Positions 22,217-24,635 of a DNA stretch of 24,635 nucleotides are shown piece by piece. The stretch is from an uncultured Pseudomonadota bacterium. GTDB lineage: Bacteria > Pseudomonadota > Gammaproteobacteria > Burkholderiales > Casimicrobiaceae. How positions within the stretch are numbered: position 1 is the stretch's first letter; each line of letters opens with the position of its first letter. The notes below the pieces were generated by a model. It saw only the letters and a list, made by a program, of their open reading frames with translations, did no database searches and was not told the DNA's origin. The stretch spans positions 1 through 24,635 of the forward strand of contig CALFEY010000072.1 in the NCBI GenBank assembly GCA_937958295.1. Direction: 5' to 3'. The position numbers were made by a program, and so were the translations under genes.

Positions 22217-22929
22217 GCCGGGGCACGGTCTACCTCGTACCCAATCTCCTGGGGCAGCTGCCGCCCGAGGCGGTGCTCCCCACGCACACGCTTGCCGTCG
22301 CCCGCACGCTCCGGCATTGGGTGGTCGAAACGGAAAAGCCGGCGCGGGCCTTCCTGAAGACGATCGCGCACCCCACGCCGATCGCCCAACTGCGCATCAT
22401 GCCCCTGCCACCCAACGCGGATGCCGACGTGGCCCCGCTCCTCGCCCCCGCCCTCGACGGTGCCGACGTCGGTCTCCTCTCCGACGCCGGCTGTCCCGGC
22501 GTGGCCGATCCGGGCGCCCGCCTCGTTGCCGCCGCGCATGCCGCGGGCGTGCGCGTGGTGCCGCTCGTGGGACCCTCCTCGTTGCTGCTGGCGCTGATGG
22601 CGTCGGGCATGAACGGCCAGAGCTTCGCCTTCCACGGCTACTTGCCGGTGGCCATGCCGGAGCGCATCGCGGCCTTGAAACGGCTCGAGGACGACTCGCG
22701 GCTGCACCGCCGGGCCCAGCTCTTCATCGAGACGCCCTACCGCAATGCCCCCATGATCGAGTCGCTCGCCCAGGCGCTACGCGGCGACACGGTCGTGTGC
22801 GTGGCCTGCGACCTCACGCTGCCCGGCGAGACCATCGAGCGGCGCACCGCCGCGGCCTGGGGCAAGGAGGATGCCGGTCGATTCGCCAAGCGCCCCGCGA
22901 TCTTCGTGCTGCAGGCGGCGGGACGCTAG
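22213..22929 (+). CDS. SAM-dependent methyltransferase, tetrapyrrole methylase fold, RsmI-like paralogue
   Basis: Predicted SAM methyltransferase of 238 residues. GTG 22213 overlaps the maf stop as GTGA, so translation is coupled. The N-terminus GTVYLVPNLLG is related to, but differs from, the RsmI start. Later motifs follow RsmI: VGLLSDAGCPGVADPGARLV (about residues 87-106), VVPLVGPSSLLLALMASGMNG, FAFHGYLP and QLFIETPYRN. RsmI 2'-O-methylates 16S rRNA C1402; the altered N-terminus and the 'AGCPG' in place of the usual 'AGTP' suggest a paralogue with a different or unknown target. It is cytoplasmic and converges on the CBS gene with 10 nt between stops. Confidence 0.88.
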   Translation: MSRGTVYLVPNLLGQLPPEAVLPTHTLAVARTLRHWVVETEKPARAFLKTIAHPTPIAQLRIMPLPPNADADVAPLLAPALDGADVGLLSDAGCPGVADPGARLVAAAHAAGVRVVPLVGPSSLLLALMASGMNGQSFAFHGYLPVAMPERIAALKRLEDDSRLHRRAQLFIETPYRNAPMIESLAQALRGDTVVCVACDLTLPGETIERRTAAAWGKEDAGRFAKRPAIFVLQAAGR

Positions 22930-22939
22930 CTCGCCTGGC

Positions 22940-23383
22940 TCAGGCCACGGCCGCGGGCGAGTCCCCGATGTAGCTCTTCAGCATGCGGTTCTCGTAGCTC
23001 TGTTCTTCGTACACCGCCTTGGCCACGTCGTGGAAGGACACGACGCCTTCGAGGGTGGTGCCCGAGAGCACCGGCACGTAGCGCGCGTGCCGCTCGAGCA
23101 TCGAACCGCGCAACGACATCACGTCGAGGTCGGGCGCACAGGTGAGCGGCTCGCGCTCGCAGATGTCGGCCACGCGCCGGGCCTCGAGCGCGGCTCCGCC
23201 GTCCGCGATGGCGGCGAGCACCTCGCGGAAGGTGAGCATCCCGGCCACGTGCCCATGGTCCATGACCACGAGGGAGCCGATATCGTGGTGGGCCATCACC
23301 TTCACGGCGTCGAGTACGGCGCCATCCGGAGTGGTGGTGAAGAGCGTATTGCCCTTGATGCGCAGGATCTCGCTGACGAGCAT
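22940..23383 (-). CDS. Two-CBS-domain protein
   Basis: Stand-alone tandem CBS protein of 147 residues, a likely sensor binding adenosine nucleotides in the cleft between domains. The first domain ends with DIGSLVVMDHGHVAGMLTFRE (residues about 34-54) and the second with RYVPVLSGTTLEGVVSFHDV (about 101-120), each with the beta-beta-alpha CBS pattern. The tail SYENRMLKSYIGDSP is often seen in this betaproteobacterial type. GGAGGTG precedes ATG 23383. It could regulate a partner enzyme or transporter; the TRAP gene upstream on the same strand is 121 nt away behind a hairpin, so a link is unproven. Confidence 0.93.
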   Translation of the reverse strand: MLVSEILRIKGNTLFTTTPDGAVLDAVKVMAHHDIGSLVVMDHGHVAGMLTFREVLAAIADGGAALEARRVADICEREPLTCAPDLDVMSLRGSMLERHARYVPVLSGTTLEGVVSFHDVAKAVYEEQSYENRMLKSYIGDSPAAVA

Positions 23384-23444
23384 GGCACCTCCGTGGCACG
23401 GGCCTCGATCGGGACCCGATCCGTCACGAGCCTACTCCCGACAC

Positions 23445-23466
23445 CCGGCCCGCGCAATCGGGCCGG
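23445..23466 (-). terminator. Hairpin after the TRAP permease gene
   Basis: CCGGCCCG and CGGGCCGG pair perfectly (8 bp) around a 6-nt loop, 38 nt past the permease stop on the minus strand. There is no T-run, so any termination would be weak or Rho-assisted. Confidence 0.45.
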
Positions 23467-23504
23467 CACCTACGCGCCCGGCCGCCCGACACCGACTGCA
23501 CGGG

Positions 23505-24635
23505 TCACTTGTAGAGGACGTCGGGCAGCCACATCCCGATCTCCGGAAACACGTACAGGAGCACCAGCGCAACAACCTGGATGCCCATGAACGGAATCAT
23601 CCCCGCAAAAATCTGGTTGAGCGTCACGTGCGGTGGCGACACGCCTTTGAGGTAGAACGCCGCCATGGCCACCGGTGGCGAGAGAAAGGCCGTTTGCAGG
23701 TTGAGCGCCACTAGCAAGCCGAAGAAGAGCGGGTCGATGTTGAACTTGGCGAGCAGCGGAATGAAGATGGGCATGAAGATCACGATGATCTCCGTCCATT
23801 CGAGCGGCCAGCCGAGCAGGAAGATGATCACCTGCGCGAGGATCATGAACTGGATCGGCGTGAGGCCGAGCGAGAGCACCCACCGCTCGACGAGATCCTG
23901 CCCGCCCAGCAAGGCGAACGCGGCGGAGAAGATCGACGAGCCCACGAAGAGCCAGCACACCATCGCGGAGGTCTTCGCCGTGAGGAACACCGACTCCTTG
24001 ACCGTGCGGCCGAGCTTCAACTCGAACGTGGCGAACACGATCCACACTGCGGCAGCGACGATGGTGAGCCAGCCCACCCACATCGGCGGCCCGCTCTCCA
24101 GCACTTCGAACTTCTGCAGCAGGAACCACACCACGGAGACGCCGCCGATCGCCCACAGGGGCACCCAACGGCGCAGCAGCTTCGAACGCCGGTCGCGGGG
24201 CAACGAGAACAGCGTGTACATCGCCGCGAGCACGAAGCCGCCGAGCGATCCCACGGCCGCGGCCTCGGTAGGCGTGGCAAGGCCGAACACGATGGTGCCG
24301 AGCACCGCAAGGATCAGCACGGCGAGCGGGAAGAACGACGCCAGCAGCATCTTGAAGACGACGAGACGGGTGAACGTGAACAAGGCATAGAACACCGCGA
24401 GCGCCGCGGTGCCCGTGCCCAGGACAACCCAGAAGCCCGTGGGCGCCGGCTGCCGCTGCCAACGGGCGGCGTCCGCAGGTGGCGAAGCAGCCGCGCTCCC
24501 GGCGGTCGGCGGAGCCGGTGCCGCTTCCGGCGCGGCCGCGGACGGTGGCGACAGTCCGGACGCGGCCGGTGCGGCGTCCTTCGCAGGCTCCTTGCTCGGA
24601 GGCTCCCGAAGCCCGCCCGCATCGGCCGCCGCCTC
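23505..24635 (-). CDS. TRAP transporter large permease (DctM-like), 3' part, runs off the right edge
   Basis: The last 376 residues of the large membrane subunit of a tripartite ATP-independent periplasmic transporter, which imports organic acids with a sodium or proton gradient. The frame is open to base 24635, so the N-terminal half is outside. FGLATPTEAAAVGS is the DctM signature. Further segments are PPMWVGWLTIV, QVIIFLLGWPLEWTEIIVIFMPIF and NLQTAFLSPPVAMAAFYLKG, all in multi-span membrane context. The visible first 65 residues are an Ala/Pro-rich stretch (EPPSKEPAKDAAPAAS and similar) before a membrane helix beginning TGFWVVLG, an insertion that ordinary DctM proteins of about 430 residues lack, so this is likely a longer variant with a flexible cytoplasmic or periplasmic loop. 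Substrate cannot be told. Confidence 0.92.
   Translation of the reverse strand, partial: EAAADAGGLREPPSKEPAKDAAPAASGLSPPSAAAPEAAPAPPTAGSAAASPPADAARWQRQPAPTGFWVVLGTGTAALAVFYALFTFTRLVVFKMLLASFFPLAVLILAVLGTIVFGLATPTEAAAVGSLGGFVLAAMYTLFSLPRDRRSKLLRRWVPLWAIGGVSVVWFLLQKFEVLESGPPMWVGWLTIVAAAVWIVFATFELKLGRTVKESVFLTAKTSAMVCWLFVGSSIFSAAFALLGGQDLVERWVLSLGLTPIQFMILAQVIIFLLGWPLEWTEIIVIFMPIFIPLLAKFNIDPLFFGLLVALNLQTAFLSPPVAMAAFYLKGVSPPHVTLNQIFAGMIPFMGIQVVALVLLYVFPEIGMWLPDVLYK

Noticed and set aside
20845..22929. 694-residue plus-strand frame
   Set aside because: Only the last 238 residues (from 22213) resemble a protein family; the rest is antisense to rpmF and yceD and overlaps maf out of frame.
23470..24462. 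Second long minus-strand frame over the TRAP gene
   Set aside because: His/Arg/Gly-rich with no membrane pattern; the other frame has clear DctM motifs.

Overview
The window is high-GC, gene-dense chromosomal DNA, most likely from a betaproteobacterium (Burkholderiales or Nitrosomonadales-like, perhaps an uncultured soil or water lineage). The basis is the yceD-rpmF-plsX-fabH-fabD-fabG-acpP-fabF order, the YceF-type Maf and its RsmI-like partner beside it, a proteobacterial-type 415-residue aspartokinase next to tRNA-Ser(GCU), and a family of secreted proteins with a 'DHYF(V/I)T' module that I associate with betaproteobacteria. Taxonomy is inference; no rRNA is present.

Left part (1-6.7 kb): a very large secreted zinc metallopeptidase of the gametolysin (M11) type on the plus strand (90-4046) faces a lytic transglycosylase on the minus strand (4069-4845). 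A small helical protein of unknown function, a thioredoxin-like protein (both minus) and exonuclease III (plus) follow.

Middle part (6.7-13.6 kb) is the accessory-looking stretch. It holds three paralogues of one secreted-protein family. Two are arranged tail to tail (6786-7805 plus, 7812-8402 minus, the latter with an internal in-frame deletion) and one lies at 12584-13573. Between them are an orphan periplasmic branched-chain-amino-acid-type binding protein, a 60-residue protein, polyphosphate kinase 2, a glycine-zipper protein, a small Cys-motif lipoprotein and a possible unlisted 44-residue membrane peptide. Several clean inverted repeats in the gaps look like operators, terminators or leader hairpins.

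Right part (13.7-24.6 kb) is core genome. Reading leftwards on the minus strand from a near-consensus promoter at 21544-21573, it runs yceD, rpmF, plsX, fabH, fabD, fabG, acpP, fabF and then lysC, with tRNA-Ser beyond. The fab block makes acyl carrier protein and carries out fatty-acid initiation and elongation. acpP has its own extended -10 promoter and is bracketed by two RNA hairpins, which would let it be expressed far above its neighbours. Divergent from yceD are maf and an RsmI-like SAM methyltransferase, translationally coupled. A two-CBS-domain protein and the 3' part of a TRAP-transporter large permease with an unusual Ala/Pro-rich segment run into the right edge.

No CRISPR array, insertion sequence, integrase, phage gene or defence system was seen. 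The best candidates for something undescribed are the DHYF-module family and its inverted pair, the 44-residue membrane peptide, the mosaic M11 protease, and the hairpin-bracketed acpP.
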